DNA of 64,000 nucleotides, from NCBI RefSeq assembly GCF_013409625.1, contig NZ_JACCBF010000001.1:1739001-1803000 (forward strand), read 5' to 3'. This stretch comes from Nocardioides kongjuensis. GTDB lineage: Bacteria > Actinomycetota > Actinomycetes > Propionibacteriales > Nocardioidaceae. A program made the translations under genes and the position numbers. Of this stretch, positions 44,162 to 53,479 are shown in pieces; position 1 is the first letter of the stretch; each line of letters begins with the position of its first letter. The notes under the pieces are model-generated. The model did not search any database. It was given only the letters and a program-made list of their open reading frames with translations, and was not told where the DNA came from.

Positions 44162-46044
44162 CCGGGCGCCAGGACCGGTGTCCGCCAGGTGCCGGCCCGG
44201 ACCTCGGCCGTGACGTCCCGCCCGGCGGCGAGGTAGCGGACCCGGTACCGGAAGCCGGCGGCCCCCGCCGTCACGGCGAGGTCGGTGGCCCGGACGCTGG
44301 TGTTCGTCACCCGCAGCAGGGCCCGGCGTACGGCGCCGCGCCGGGGCAGCCGCAGCACCTTCGTCGCGGCCCACGTCCCCGCCGACCGCACAGCAATCCC
44401 CGGCTCGGGCGACGTGACGACGTACTCCCGCCGCTCGACCGTGGTGTTGCCGGCACCGTCGACGGCGGTGACGGTGTAGGTCTGCGTCCCGACCGCGCCG
44501 GTCGGGACCGACGCGGCCCAGGTGCAGGACTGAAGGGTCGAGCCACCCCGGTCGGTGCACCGCACCTGCGGGGTGACCCGGTCACCCCGGTCGTAGCGTG
44601 CGGCACCGGGCAGGGACACGCTCACCACCGGAGCGGTCCGGTCCGGGACCTCGGCCTTCTCGGCGCGGTAGCTGAGCACCGTGGGCGCCGCCAGCTCCCA
44701 CACGATGGTGCCGTCCGGCGCCACCTCGCTGACCAGCGCCTGCTGGTAGGCCGCCCAGTCGACCAGGGTGTTGCCGCCGGGCAGACGCCGAGCCGAGCCG
44801 GCGAAGTAGGCGAACCGGCCCGGCCGCGACCAGCTGCCGACCAGGGTCGCGGTCATCGCGTCCTCGTCGAGCGCGTACTCGGTGACCCGCGTCGCCGCCC
44901 GGTCGACCGTCGGGCCGAGCCGGTCTGCCGGGTCCACGCAATACGACGGGTTCGCGCCGAGCACCGCGGATCCGTTGTCGAAGACCAGCAGGTGGCCGTT
45001 GGGCAGCCGGCTCACCGTGTGCTGCGCGCACGGGCCGCCGTCGGGGTCCCCGACGAAGGTGAAGTCGCTGAGCCGGCCGCCGAAGCGCCACACGACGTCG
45101 CCGCGGTGGAAGCCGTCGTGGTCGGACCAGGCGATCCGCAGCGCGGCGCTGAGGTGCCGGAAGGAGGCGAGCACGTCACCGTCGGGCAGCAGCTGGATCG
45201 AGTTGATGTGCGCCCAGTCCGGGGAGGCGCCCGCCGTCGTCTCCGTCGCCGGATCGAGGACGTCGCCGCTGTCCCAGGTGTGGACGACGGCGCCGGCCGG
45301 GTCGACCTCCTGGATGACCGCGTCGACCAGCCCGGTGACGGCGTCCGGCTCGTAGGCGACGAACAGGCGGCTGCCGTCGGGACGCAGGATCACGTCGTGG
45401 TTGTCGGTGTTGACCAGCCCGACGGCGCGCGAGGTCGCGACGTCCCCGAACTGCTCGTCGAGCTCGACCAGGTCCCAGTTGCTCGCCGCGCCGGGACGGC
45501 GGACCATCACCGTGTAGTGCCCGTGCGGGGCCGGTTTGAGGTCGGTGACCGACGTGCCGAAGTCGCGCACCTGCGCCGGCACGCCGTTGCGGTCGAGCGC
45601 CACCGCGAAGGTGCCCAGGGTCAGCAGCACGTTGCCGTCGGAGACGCCCGGGCCGTCGACCACCGTCGTGATCTCGGGGAAGGCGGCGGGCATGTACACC
45701 AGGGCGTAGGCGTGGTGCCCGGCCGCGTCGTCGACGACCACCGAGACCTCCTCGCCCGTCGTCAGCCCCGCCACCTCGGTCGGCCCGGTGACGACCGCAC
45801 CGTCCACGCGTACGACGCCGGCAGGGTCGCTCGTCGTCGCCGCCACCGTCAGCCGGCCACCGGTCGCGGCGGAGGTCGCGACGCCGTACCGGCTGACCGC
45901 GGGGTCGAACACCGGCCGCAACGCGACGCCGTCACCGGTGACCGTGATCTCGACGGTCGGTGCCGGCGCGGCGGACGCGACCGACGCGGCGGGACCGCCG
46001 ATCAGGGCCGACACGAGAGCGAGGAGCATGGCAGGAACGCGCAT
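44017..46044 (-). CDS. Secreted arylsulfotransferase family protein
   Basis: A 675-aa exported protein. A signal peptide covers about residues 1-25 (SVASA cleavage). Residues 125-480 match an ASST-type beta-propeller, with the candidate catalytic His in NTDNHDVILRP and further His in DWAHINSIQLLPDG and CAQHTVSRLPNGHL. The C-terminal part holds an Ig-like module (TAPVVSVSLPGAARYDRGD, then CTDRGGSTLQSC) and a basic tail. Family enzymes move sulfate between aryl groups outside the cytoplasm; activity here is unproven. It overlaps the small ORF on the other strand. Confidence 0.82.
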   Translation of the reverse strand: MRVPAMLLALVSALIGGPAASVASAAPAPTVEITVTGDGVALRPVFDPAVSRYGVATSAATGGRLTVAATTSDPAGVVRVDGAVVTGPTEVAGLTTGEEVSVVVDDAAGHHAYALVYMPAAFPEITTVVDGPGVSDGNVLLTLGTFAVALDRNGVPAQVRDFGTSVTDLKPAPHGHYTVMVRRPGAASNWDLVELDEQFGDVATSRAVGLVNTDNHDVILRPDGSRLFVAYEPDAVTGLVDAVIQEVDPAGAVVHTWDSGDVLDPATETTAGASPDWAHINSIQLLPDGDVLASFRHLSAALRIAWSDHDGFHRGDVVWRFGGRLSDFTFVGDPDGGPCAQHTVSRLPNGHLLVFDNGSAVLGANPSYCVDPADRLGPTVDRAATRVTEYALDEDAMTATLVGSWSRPGRFAYFAGSARRLPGGNTLVDWAAYQQALVSEVAPDGTIVWELAAPTVLSYRAEKAEVPDRTAPVVSVSLPGAARYDRGDRVTPQVRCTDRGGSTLQSCTWAASVPTGAVGTQTYTVTAVDGAGNTTVERREYVVTSPEPGIAVRSAGTWAATKVLRLPRRGAVRRALLRVTNTSVRATDLAVTAGAAGFRYRVRYLAAGRDVTAEVRAGTWRTPVLAPGQAALLEVVVKCRSSAAPRRRVEVRVGRPGSADPVTPASSVRLSLRGR

Positions 46045-46097
46045 GCACGCTGCATCGGCCGGGACCCCGCGCCCCTGAGGTCGCGTGCCGAAAAGCC

Positions 46098-46129
46098 CGA
46101 AGGCCCCGACCGTGCGGTCGGGGCCTTCG
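46098..46129 (-). terminator. Intrinsic terminator of rpsA
   Basis: A 14-bp perfect stem (46098-46111 with 46116-46129) and 4-nt GTGC loop, followed on the minus strand by GGGCTTTT, 26 bp after the rpsA stop. Confidence 0.88.
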
Positions 46130-46155
46130 TGCTTGCTGCGGTGAAGCCTGGGCGA

Positions 46156-47625
46156 TCAGTTGCCGCCGGTCAGCTTCTCGCGAAGCGCCTGCAGCGCCTC
46201 GTCGGACGCGAGCGAGCCGGCGTTGTCCTCGGCCGGGGCGGAGGAGTACGAGCTGGACTCGCCGGCCTCGATCTCGGCCTGCTTGGCGTCGGCCTGCTGC
46301 TTGACGTGAGCCTCCCAACGAGCGTGCGCCTTGGCGTACTGCTCCTCCCACTTCGCACGCTGCTCGTCGAAGCCCTCGAGCCACTCGCCCGTCTCCGGGT
46401 CGAAGCCCTCGGGGTAGATGTAGTTGCCCTGGTCGTCGTACGTGGCCTCCATGCCGTACAGCGTCGGGTCGAACTCCTCGACGTCCGCCGCGGCAGCGGT
46501 CTCGTTGGCCTGCTTGAGCGAGAGGGAGATCCGGCGACGCTCGAGGTCGATGTCGATGATCTTGACCATGACGTCGTCGCCGACCTGGACGACCTGCTCC
46601 GGGATCTCGACGTGGCGCTCGGCCAGCTCGGAGATGTGGACCAGGCCCTCGATGCCCTCCTCGACCCGCACGAACGAGCCGAAGGGAACCAGCTTGGTGA
46701 CCTTGCCGGGCACGATCTGACCGATCTGGTGGGTCCGCGCGAAGTGCTGCCACGGGTCCTCCTGGGTCGCCTTCAGCGACAGGGAGACACGCTCGCGGTC
46801 CATGTCGACGTCGAGGACCTCGACGGTGACCTCGTCACCCACGGTGACGACCTCGGACGGGTGGTCGATGTGCTTCCAGGACAGCTCCGAGACGTGGACG
46901 AGACCGTCGACGCCGCCGAGGTCCACGAACGCACCGAAGTTGACGATCGAGGACACGACACCCTTGCGGATCTGGCCCTTCTGGAGCTGGGTGAGGAAGC
47001 CGTGGCGAACCTCGGACTGGGTCTGCTCGAGCCAGGCACGGCGCGACAGGACCACGTTGTTGCGGTTCTTGTCGAGCTCGATGATCTTGGCCTCGAGGGT
47101 CTGGCCGACGTACGGCTGCAGGTCGCGGACCCGGCGCATCTCGACGAGCGAGGCCGGGAGGAAGCCGCGCAGGCCGATGTCGATGATGAGGCCGCCCTTG
47201 ACGACCTCGATGACGGTGCCCTCGACGACGCCGTCGGCCTCCTTGATCTCCTCGATCGTGCCCCAGGCGCGCTCGTACTGGGCGCGCTTCTTGGACAGGA
47301 TCAGGCGACCCTCCTTGTCCTCCTTCTGGAGGACCAGGGCCTCGACCTTGTCGCCCACCTGGACGACCTCGGACGGGTCGACGTCGTGCTTGATCGACAG
47401 CTCGCGCGAGGGGATGACGCCCTCGGTCTTGTAGCCGATGTCCAGCAGAACCTCGTCACGGTCCACCTTGACGATGGTGCCGTCGACGATGTCGCCGTCG
47501 TTGAAGTACTTGATGGTCGCGTCGATGGCGGCCAGGAAGTCCGCCTCGGAGCCGATGTCGTTGACCGCGACCTGGGGCGCGTTGTCGTCGAAGCTCGCAA
47601 GCGGGGTCGAGAGGGTGCTCGTCAT
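46156..47625 (-). CDS. rpsA: 30S ribosomal protein S1
   Basis: A 489-aa actinobacterial S1 with four S1 RNA-binding repeats, beginning near residues 44 (GDIVDGTIVKVDRDEVLLDI), 130 (VVEGTVIEVVKGGLIIDIG), 215 (KGVVSSIVNFGAFVDLGG) and 300 (PGKVTKLVPFGSFVRVEEG). The C-terminus is acidic and extended (EEFDPTLYGMEATYDDQGNYIYP), as in mycobacteria. The ATG at 47625 has no strong ribosome site close by, common for rpsA. A strong terminator follows. Confidence 0.96.
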   Translation of the reverse strand: MTSTLSTPLASFDDNAPQVAVNDIGSEADFLAAIDATIKYFNDGDIVDGTIVKVDRDEVLLDIGYKTEGVIPSRELSIKHDVDPSEVVQVGDKVEALVLQKEDKEGRLILSKKRAQYERAWGTIEEIKEADGVVEGTVIEVVKGGLIIDIGLRGFLPASLVEMRRVRDLQPYVGQTLEAKIIELDKNRNNVVLSRRAWLEQTQSEVRHGFLTQLQKGQIRKGVVSSIVNFGAFVDLGGVDGLVHVSELSWKHIDHPSEVVTVGDEVTVEVLDVDMDRERVSLSLKATQEDPWQHFARTHQIGQIVPGKVTKLVPFGSFVRVEEGIEGLVHISELAERHVEIPEQVVQVGDDVMVKIIDIDLERRRISLSLKQANETAAAADVEEFDPTLYGMEATYDDQGNYIYPEGFDPETGEWLEGFDEQRAKWEEQYAKAHARWEAHVKQQADAKQAEIEAGESSSYSSAPAEDNAGSLASDEALQALREKLTGGN

Positions 47626-47759
47626 GTAGTCGGTCAGTCCTTGAAGTGGGCAGATGTAGTCGGGATGATGCGTCTGCGGGCGGCCGCCCGGCGGGCAGGC
47701 CAGAACACAGACGTTCCAGAGTACGCGCCGCCCGAGGTGGGAGTCCAACCGGCGACGAC

Positions 47760-47765
47760 TATCCT
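47760..47765 (+). promoter_or_regulatory. -10-like hexamer for leaderless methyltransferase gene
   Basis: TATCCT, 8 nt before the GTG at 47774. Confidence 0.45.
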
Positions 47766-47773
47766 CGGCAGAC

Positions 47774-48613
47774 GTGCAGGACGTCGAGGGCGCAGCAGGC
47801 GTCGAAGCATGGCCACATCCCCCCGTGACCGCCCACCGGCGGGCCGCCGACGAGCTGGAGTCGCAGCGCGCGAACGGCGCCGACTGGGACCGGTACGCCG
47901 ACGAGTACCAGGCCACCCACGGCGGCTTCCTCGGTGACATCGGCTTCGTGTGGGGCCCGGAGGGGCTGACCGAGGAGGCGGCCGGGATCCTCGGCGACGT
48001 GCGCGAGCGCGACGTGCTCGAGGTGGGCTCCGGCGCCGGCCAGTGCTCGCGCTGGGTGCGCAGCCGCGGCGGCCGGGCCGTCGGGCTCGACCTCTCCCAC
48101 CGCCAGCTGCAGCACTCGCGGCGCATCGACGAGGCGAGCGGGGTCGTCGTGCCCAGCGTGCTCGGCACCGCCACCGCGCTCCCCTTCGCCGACGACACCT
48201 TCGACGTGGTGTTCTCGTCGTTCGGGGCGCTGCAGTTCGTGGCCGACATCGACGTCGCGGTCGCCGAGACCGCGCGGGTGCTGCGCCCGGGCGGCCGGTT
48301 CGCGTTCTCGATCACCCACCCGACCCGGTGGATGTTCCCCGACGACCCCGGCGAGGAGGGACTGACCGCGACCCAGTCCTACTGGGACCGCACGCCGTAC
48401 GTCGAGGTGGACGACGAGACCGGCCTGACCTCGTACGTCGAGCACCACCGCACCCTCGGCGACTGGGTCGCGCTGCTGGCGGGCGCCGGGTTCCGGCTGA
48501 CCACGCTCCTCGAGCCGGAGTGGCCCGAGGGGCACGAGCGGCTCTGGGGCGGGTGGTCGGGGACCCGCGGCCGGCTCACACCCGGGACCGCGATCTTCGG
48601 CGCAGATCTCTAG
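47774..48613 (+). CDS. Class I SAM-dependent methyltransferase
   Basis: A 279-aa Rossmann-fold methyltransferase. The SAM motif I is LEVGSGAGQCS, motif II GLDLS, and the post-II segment LPFADDTFDVVFSSFGALQF. The substrate is unknown; the sequence resembles small-molecule methyltransferases of the ubiquinone/menaquinone or natural-product type. The GTG at 47774 has TATCCT 8 nt upstream. The stop codon TAG is part of the -10 of the next methyltransferase. Confidence 0.85.
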   Translation: MQDVEGAAGVEAWPHPPVTAHRRAADELESQRANGADWDRYADEYQATHGGFLGDIGFVWGPEGLTEEAAGILGDVRERDVLEVGSGAGQCSRWVRSRGGRAVGLDLSHRQLQHSRRIDEASGVVVPSVLGTATALPFADDTFDVVFSSFGALQFVADIDVAVAETARVLRPGGRFAFSITHPTRWMFPDDPGEEGLTATQSYWDRTPYVEVDDETGLTSYVEHHRTLGDWVALLAGAGFRLTTLLEPEWPEGHERLWGGWSGTRGRLTPGTAIFGADL

Positions 48614-48616
48614 GGT
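48611..48616 (+). promoter_or_regulatory. -10-like hexamer overlapping a stop codon
   Basis: TAGGGT, starting with the TAG stop of the preceding gene and 7 nt before the GTG at 48624. Confidence 0.5.
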
Positions 48617-48623
48617 TGGCCGC

Positions 48624-49322
48624 GTGGACGCGGAGGAGATCGCCAAGTCGGCACAGCTCGAGCACCGGCACTGGTGGTACGCCGCCCGCCGGGCCCTCGT
48701 GCGCCGCACCGTCCGCGACTGGCCGGCGGGCCGGGCCATCGACGTCGGGTGCGGCATGGGCGGCAACACCGCGGTGCTGCGCGAGCTCGGCTGGCAGGCG
48801 GTCGGCGTCGAGTACACCGACACCGGCTCCGACATCGCCGCCGCGCGCGGCATCCCCGTCCTGCAGGGCGACGGCCGGCACCTGCCCGTCGCCGACGCGT
48901 CGGTCGACCTGGTGATGTCGACGGACGCCTGGGAGCACATCGACGACGACGCGGCCGTGGCGCGCGAGACCGCGCGGGTGCTGCGTCCCGGCGGCCGGGT
49001 CCTCGTGGCGGTGCCGGCCGGGATGGCGCTGTGGAGCGGGCACGACGTCGCCCTCGGCCACGTCCGCCGCTACGAGCGGCAGCAGCTGGCCGACCTCGTG
49101 ACCGGCGCCGGGCTGGTCATCGACGACCTGTGGTCGTGGAACGTGCTGCTCCGCCCGGTCGTCCGCGCCCGCCGCCGCAACAAGCACGCCGCCGAGAGCG
49201 AGATGGAGGAGGTGCACCCGGTGCTCAACGCCGGCCTGCGCGCCGCACTCGCGATCGAGCGCGGGCTGCCGGTCAAGCGACTGCCGGGCGTCAGCCTGGT
49301 CGTCCTGGCCCACAAGCCCTGA
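48624..49322 (+). CDS. Class I SAM-dependent methyltransferase
   Basis: A 232-aa methyltransferase with motif I IDVGCGMGGNTAVL, motif II GVEY and VLRPGGRVLVAVPAG. Its N-terminus (QLEHRHWWYAARR) resembles glycan-locus methyltransferases. It follows another methyltransferase by 10 bp and precedes a third on the other strand, at the edge of the envelope polysaccharide locus. The GTG start is leaderless by position. Confidence 0.83.
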   Translation: MDAEEIAKSAQLEHRHWWYAARRALVRRTVRDWPAGRAIDVGCGMGGNTAVLRELGWQAVGVEYTDTGSDIAAARGIPVLQGDGRHLPVADASVDLVMSTDAWEHIDDDAAVARETARVLRPGGRVLVAVPAGMALWSGHDVALGHVRRYERQQLADLVTGAGLVIDDLWSWNVLLRPVVRARRRNKHAAESEMEEVHPVLNAGLRAALAIERGLPVKRLPGVSLVVLAHKP

Positions 49323-49335
49323 CGGCGCCCACCGC

Positions 49336-50139
49336 TCAGAAGCGGTAGATCCTCGGCTCCAGCAGGGCTCCGTCGCCGCGCCGCAGCTCGGGCCGCACGA
49401 CGTCGTCGTACGCGATGGGCGTGCGTCGGCGTGGCTTGCGGAAGGTGAGCACCGACGTCAGCGCCCGCGCCACCACGGCCTCGCCGCCGCGGGTGTGGTG
49501 GGCCTCGGCGTTGATGGTCCGCTCGACGAAGTCGGGGTCGTGGCTGCCGATGGTGCGTACCGGTTGGGCCCCGGTCCAGCGCAGCGCGATCACGTTGTGG
49601 TGGTGGCGGCTGTCGATCAGCCGCTTGACCGGCTCGGCCAGGTCGGAGCGCTTCAGGTAGGCGTCGATCTCGGGGTCGAACGCGGGCGCCTGCTTGGCCT
49701 CCATGACCAGTGTCGGCGGCTTGGTCGACCGGTCGAGGCGGCACCACCACAGGTGGCTCGGGAAGTCGATGATCTTGGCGGCCGACGCCTCGGGCACCTC
49801 GATGTAGCCGGCGCGCGCGACCCGGGTCAGCTCGCGCACGACCCCGACCGGGTCGGTCACGTGCTCGAGGACATGGGAGCAGATGGCGTAGTCGAAGACA
49901 CCGTCGGCGAAGGGCATCGCGGCCGCGTCGGCGTCGAACAGCGGCCGGTCGACCCGGGTGTGGCCGGTGCCGGAGCGCTGGCCGGCGTAGGCGTCGTCGG
50001 GGTAGCGGTCGAGCAGGACGTCGGCGCGCCACGACGGCTTGTCGCCGCTCCCCACGTCGAGGACCAGGCCGTCGTCGGGGATCGGAAGGCCGATCCGGCT
50101 GTCGTAGAAGGCGCGCAGCCGGTCCTTGAGCTCCTGCAT
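49336..50139 (-). CDS. SAM-dependent methyltransferase, envelope-locus type
   Basis: A 267-aa methyltransferase. Motif I is VLDVGSGDKPSW; the post-motif AMPFADGVFDYAICSHVLEHV is clear. The ATG at 50139 follows GGGGGAA; TAGGCT lies 9 nt upstream. It is separated by 106 bp, with a hairpin terminator, from the DUF3068 gene. It may act on a polysaccharide or its lipid carrier; no specific substrate can be read. Confidence 0.83.
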   Translation of the reverse strand: MQELKDRLRAFYDSRIGLPIPDDGLVLDVGSGDKPSWRADVLLDRYPDDAYAGQRSGTGHTRVDRPLFDADAAAMPFADGVFDYAICSHVLEHVTDPVGVVRELTRVARAGYIEVPEASAAKIIDFPSHLWWCRLDRSTKPPTLVMEAKQAPAFDPEIDAYLKRSDLAEPVKRLIDSRHHHNVIALRWTGAQPVRTIGSHDPDFVERTINAEAHHTRGGEAVVARALTSVLTFRKPRRRTPIAYDDVVRPELRRGDGALLEPRIYRF

Positions 50140-50187
50140 GGTTCCCCCAGCCTAGTCGTGCGGTGTCGAGGCGGTCGTGACGAGACA

Positions 50188-50214
50188 ACGGCCTCGAGCG
50201 GTGCTCGAGGCCGT
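50188..50214. terminator. Terminator-like hairpin downstream of the DUF3068 gene
   Basis: A 12-bp stem (50188-50199 with 50203-50214) and 3-nt loop, 31 bp after the DUF3068 stop; no long T-run. Confidence 0.7.
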
Positions 50215-50245
50215 CGTCTCCCTCCTCGGAGAGGAGTCCTTGTGG

Positions 50246-51214
50246 TCAGGCGTCGACGAGCGCCTTCTCGTCACGGCGCGCGGCCCGCTGCTGGCGGGCG
50301 CTCCGGCCGAGGACCAGGCCGCCGGCGACCAGGCCTGCGCCGAGCAGCAGGAGGAGGCCGGGGAAGACCAGCTTCATGCCTCCGAGCAACGTCGAGTTGC
50401 CCTTCGCGTCGCTGACCAGCTCGTCGACCTGGGCCTTGGTGTACTGGACGGTGCCGTTGAAGGCCGGGACGTCGACGCCGTCGTACTGCAGCTCCTGGGT
50501 GCGGTTCTCGACCCGGTTGACCGGCGAGCCGGTCTCGGGCTCGACCCAGAAGGTGCGGGTCATGCCGTAGACCATGTCCGCGTCGACGGAGGCCTCGGCC
50601 GAGCCGAACACCGAGCCGGGGACCTCACGGGTCTCGACGACCGTCGGGTCGATGGTCTGCACGAACTTGTAGACGGTGAGGCCGTCGATCTTCTCCTCGC
50701 CCTTGAACTTCGCGTCGACGGCCTTGCCGACGGTGTCGTCCCAGACCGCGTAGTCCTTCTTCTGGGTGTTGAAGGGGAACTTGTAGATCAGGCCCCTGCG
50801 CACGGCGGGCTCGCGGTCACCGGCGGCGACCTCGGTCCAGGAGTCGCAGGACTTGCAGTCGACGGCCATGCCGGTCTTCGCGTCGAACGGCGCTCGCTCG
50901 CGCGACTGCTGGAAGATGCTGCCGTCGGCGCGCTTCACCGTGGTCGAGTTGACCCACACCACGACGCCGTCGGGCGTCTTGGCGCCGCTGTCGGCGATGG
51001 TGCGCGAGCTGATGTCGAGGTCGGTGGTCTCCGGCGCGAGCACCTCGGGGTCGGAGTTGAAGACCTCGGCGCCGGTCGCCTCGAGCTTGGTGACGCCCTC
51101 GTAGTCGGGCGGGACGGTGGCGAGCACCGGGTAGGCGTAGAAGCGGACCAGAGCGGCCGCCACGATCAGGAAGACACCGAGTCCTACGGACACGGCGGCG
51201 AGCTTGCTGCGCAT
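50246..51214 (-). CDS. DUF3068 (PorA-like) membrane protein
   Basis: A 322-aa protein with an N-terminal membrane helix (about 7-30), a large extracytoplasmic domain with CKSC (about residues 115-118), and a C-terminal helix (about 280-303) followed by a basic tail. It matches the actinobacterial DUF3068 (PorA-like) family, whose role is uncertain. It lies 13 bp after the GT4 gene in the envelope operon; the ATG at 51214 follows a GAGAGG ribosome site. Confidence 0.85.
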   Translation of the reverse strand: MRSKLAAVSVGLGVFLIVAAALVRFYAYPVLATVPPDYEGVTKLEATGAEVFNSDPEVLAPETTDLDISSRTIADSGAKTPDGVVVWVNSTTVKRADGSIFQQSRERAPFDAKTGMAVDCKSCDSWTEVAAGDREPAVRRGLIYKFPFNTQKKDYAVWDDTVGKAVDAKFKGEEKIDGLTVYKFVQTIDPTVVETREVPGSVFGSAEASVDADMVYGMTRTFWVEPETGSPVNRVENRTQELQYDGVDVPAFNGTVQYTKAQVDELVSDAKGNSTLLGGMKLVFPGLLLLLGAGLVAGGLVLGRSARQQRAARRDEKALVDA

Positions 51215-51227
51215 GGGCGAGCCTCTC

Positions 51228-52448
51228 TCAGACGGCCACGCGAGCGTCGCGTGGGTGGTGACGGTCGGGCAGCGCGGCAGCGTGCCCGAGGAGCTGGACG
51301 GTCAGGTCGCGCGCGTGCAGGCGCATCTGCGACCAGTCGAACTTGTGGGACCAGGCCATGCACGCCTCGGCGCGCAGTGCCCGGGTCCCGGGGTCGGCGG
51401 CGTCGACCAGGGCAGCGGTCAACGCCTCGGTGATCCGGGTGACGACGGTGGCCGGGTCCTGGCTGTCAGGGACAAGCCAGCCGCTCTCCCCCGGCCGGAT
51501 CGAGTCGCGCAGCCCGGGCACGTCCCGGGCCACGGTGGGGACGCCGTGCGCGGCCGCGTCGATCACGGCCTGGCCCCAGCCCTCGGCGTCGGAGGCACAG
51601 ACCTGCACGACTGCACGCGCCAGCAGGTCGTCCTTGGCGTCGGCGGGCAGGAACCCGTGGAAGGTCACCTGCCCGGCCAGGCCGAGCTCGGCCGCCCGGG
51701 CGACGAGGCGGTCGCGCTCGGGTCCGCGACCGATGACGTCGACGCGGATCGTGCGGCCGGCGAGCGCGGCGGCGTCCTGCGTCCTCCGCACGGCCTCGAG
51801 CGCGAGGTCGACCCGCTTGTGGGTGACCAGCCGGCCCAGGACCACGACCCGGTCGGGGTCCTTCGCGGTGGCATCGACCTGGCCGGCGGCCGGAAGGTCG
51901 GCACCGTTCTCCAGGATCCGGATGTCGCCGGTCCAGCCGAGCTGGTCGCGCATCTCGGCCACCGTCGAGGCGGACACCGCCGCGGTCACGTGGTGCCGGT
52001 AGACACGCCGCATCGCGACCCGCTCCATCCAGCGACCGAAGGCCGCCACCGGAGCCGGGAAGTGCACGGCGAACTGGGCCTGGTGCACGTGGTGGACGAT
52101 CAGCAGGGCCGGCGTACCGCGGCGCAGGACCAGCGGCGAGAACGACGGCAGCCCGCAGGCCGGGTCGATCACGGCGTCGATCCGGCGTCGGTGCCGCAGC
52201 AGCCAGGTCAGCGCGAACAGGTAGAAGGTGAGCGCGCCACCGCCCCGTCGTACGTCGATCCCGTCGCGGACCTCGCGAGCCGACTGGCCCTCGTCGCGGG
52301 CGGTCACGAACTGAACCCGTGCGCCGGCCTCGTGCAGCGCCCGGGCGAACTGCCAGGCGTAGATCTCGGCTCCGCCGGCGAGTGAGTGGTCCAGGTCGCG
52401 CCAGTTGACGACGACGAACCGCTTCCCCTCGAGCTCTCCCCTGGTCAT
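51228..52448 (-). CDS. Glycosyltransferase family 4 (GT-B)
   Basis: A 406-aa retaining glycosyltransferase. The N-terminal donor-acceptor domain begins FVVVNWRDLDHSLAGGAE; the C-terminal GT-B signature is EGWGQAVIDAAAHGVPTVA, then VPGLRDSI. The ATG at 52448 overlaps the GT2 stop (ATGA), so the two enzymes are coupled. It probably adds a sugar to a cell-wall glycan precursor on the cytosolic face of the membrane; the sugar is unknown. Confidence 0.87.
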   Translation of the reverse strand: MTRGELEGKRFVVVNWRDLDHSLAGGAEIYAWQFARALHEAGARVQFVTARDEGQSAREVRDGIDVRRGGGALTFYLFALTWLLRHRRRIDAVIDPACGLPSFSPLVLRRGTPALLIVHHVHQAQFAVHFPAPVAAFGRWMERVAMRRVYRHHVTAAVSASTVAEMRDQLGWTGDIRILENGADLPAAGQVDATAKDPDRVVVLGRLVTHKRVDLALEAVRRTQDAAALAGRTIRVDVIGRGPERDRLVARAAELGLAGQVTFHGFLPADAKDDLLARAVVQVCASDAEGWGQAVIDAAAHGVPTVARDVPGLRDSIRPGESGWLVPDSQDPATVVTRITEALTAALVDAADPGTRALRAEACMAWSHKFDWSQMRLHARDLTVQLLGHAAALPDRHHPRDARVAV

Positions 52449-53209
52449 GCCCGGCTCCCCGCGAGGAGCACGGCAGGCGCCGCCACCGGCTCGGGCCGCT
52501 CGACCGCCCGGCAGCGCCAGGCGATCCGGGCCAGCTCGGCGAACGCGGCCGCGCCGTGCCGGGACGGCACGAAGGTGGATCCGGGCACGTCGGTCCAGGT
52601 CACGGGGATCTCGTGGACCTCGGCGCCGAGACCGCGCAGGCGCACGAGCAGCTCGACGTCGAACGAGAACCCGGCGGTCTCCAGGCGACGCGCGGCCAGC
52701 CGGGCCAGGCTGCCCCGGAACACCTTGAACCCGCACTGGGTGTCGGCGATGCCGGGGACCAGGCGGCCGGCGAGGCGCCGGTACGCCGCCGCACCCAGCG
52801 ATCGGGTGCGGCAGTGGCGCGCCTCGGTCCGGCTCCCGGCGACCGCGCGCGAGCCGATCACGACGTCGGCGCCCATCAGCACCTCGCGCCAGGCGGCCTC
52901 GATCGCGTCGAGGCCGGTGGCGCCGTCGGCGTCCATGAAGCACACCAGGTCGGCGTCGGTGGCGAGCAGCCCGGCACGGACCGCGGCACCCTTGCCACGG
53001 CGTGCGCACCGCACCACCCGCACGGGCAGCGCAGTCGAGTCGGCCGCCCGAGCCACCTCCGCGGTGCGGTCGGTGCTGGCGTTGTCGACGACGAGCACCT
53101 CCACCCGGCCGAGCACCCCGCGGTGCGACGTCACGTGACGACGCAGCTCGCGCAGTGTGCGCGGCAGCCGGCGTTCCTCGTTGTACGCCGGAATGACGAT
53201 CTGCAGCAT
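52445..53209 (-). CDS. Glycosyltransferase family 2
   Basis: A 254-aa GT-A enzyme resembling polyprenyl-phosphate sugar transferases (dolichyl-phosphate beta-glucosyltransferase type). Motifs: VIPAYNEERRLPRTL, the DXD metal site in CFMDADGATG, and DTQCGFKVFRG. It likely charges the lipid carrier used by the GT-C proteins in this locus, an inference from context. The ATG at 53209 follows GGGAGG by 5 nt. It overlaps GT4 by 4 bp. Confidence 0.88.
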   Translation of the reverse strand: MLQIVIPAYNEERRLPRTLRELRRHVTSHRGVLGRVEVLVVDNASTDRTAEVARAADSTALPVRVVRCARRGKGAAVRAGLLATDADLVCFMDADGATGLDAIEAAWREVLMGADVVIGSRAVAGSRTEARHCRTRSLGAAAYRRLAGRLVPGIADTQCGFKVFRGSLARLAARRLETAGFSFDVELLVRLRGLGAEVHEIPVTWTDVPGSTFVPSRHGAAAFAELARIAWRCRAVERPEPVAAPAVLLAGSRA

Positions 53210-53313
53210 CGGACCCTCCCAAGCCGTCTGCTCAGCCCGTCCCCCTCCCCAGGGACGGTACGACGAACCGCTCCGCCGGCGACCGAGGTCACCGAGGGCG
53301 CGGCGAGGGCGCG

Positions 53314-53445
53314 CTACTTGCTGGCGTAGCTGTAGAGCTTCTCGTTGCTGACGGGCTTGTGCTCACCCTGCGCGGTGTTGACACCGGCGACGAGAACGGC
53401 GGTCGAGGCGAGGGCCCCGATGGCAGCGGCAATGATCGTGTTCAT
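53314..53445 (-). CDS. Small DUF2613-like membrane peptide
   Basis: A 43-aa peptide: an N-terminal hydrophobic helix (MNTIIAAAIGALASTAVLVAGV) and a short polar tail ending KLYSYASK. A GGAGGGGA ribosome site lies 7 nt before the ATG at 53445. Its size, shape and position between a GT-C protein and the glycosyltransferases match the DUF2613 peptide (Rv0236A) next to aftD in Mycobacterium, which supports the call. Confidence 0.7.
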   Translation of the reverse strand: MNTIIAAAIGALASTAVLVAGVNTAQGEHKPVSNEKLYSYASK

Positions 53446-53479
53446 GCGACGGTCCCCTCCCAAAGACCGGCACAGAGCA

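Noticed and set aside
43867..47937. 1,356-aa plus-strand open frame over the arylsulfotransferase and rpsA genes
   Set aside because: Antisense to genes with clear motifs; low-complexity Gly/Arg/Asp/Val content typical of GC-rich shadow frames.
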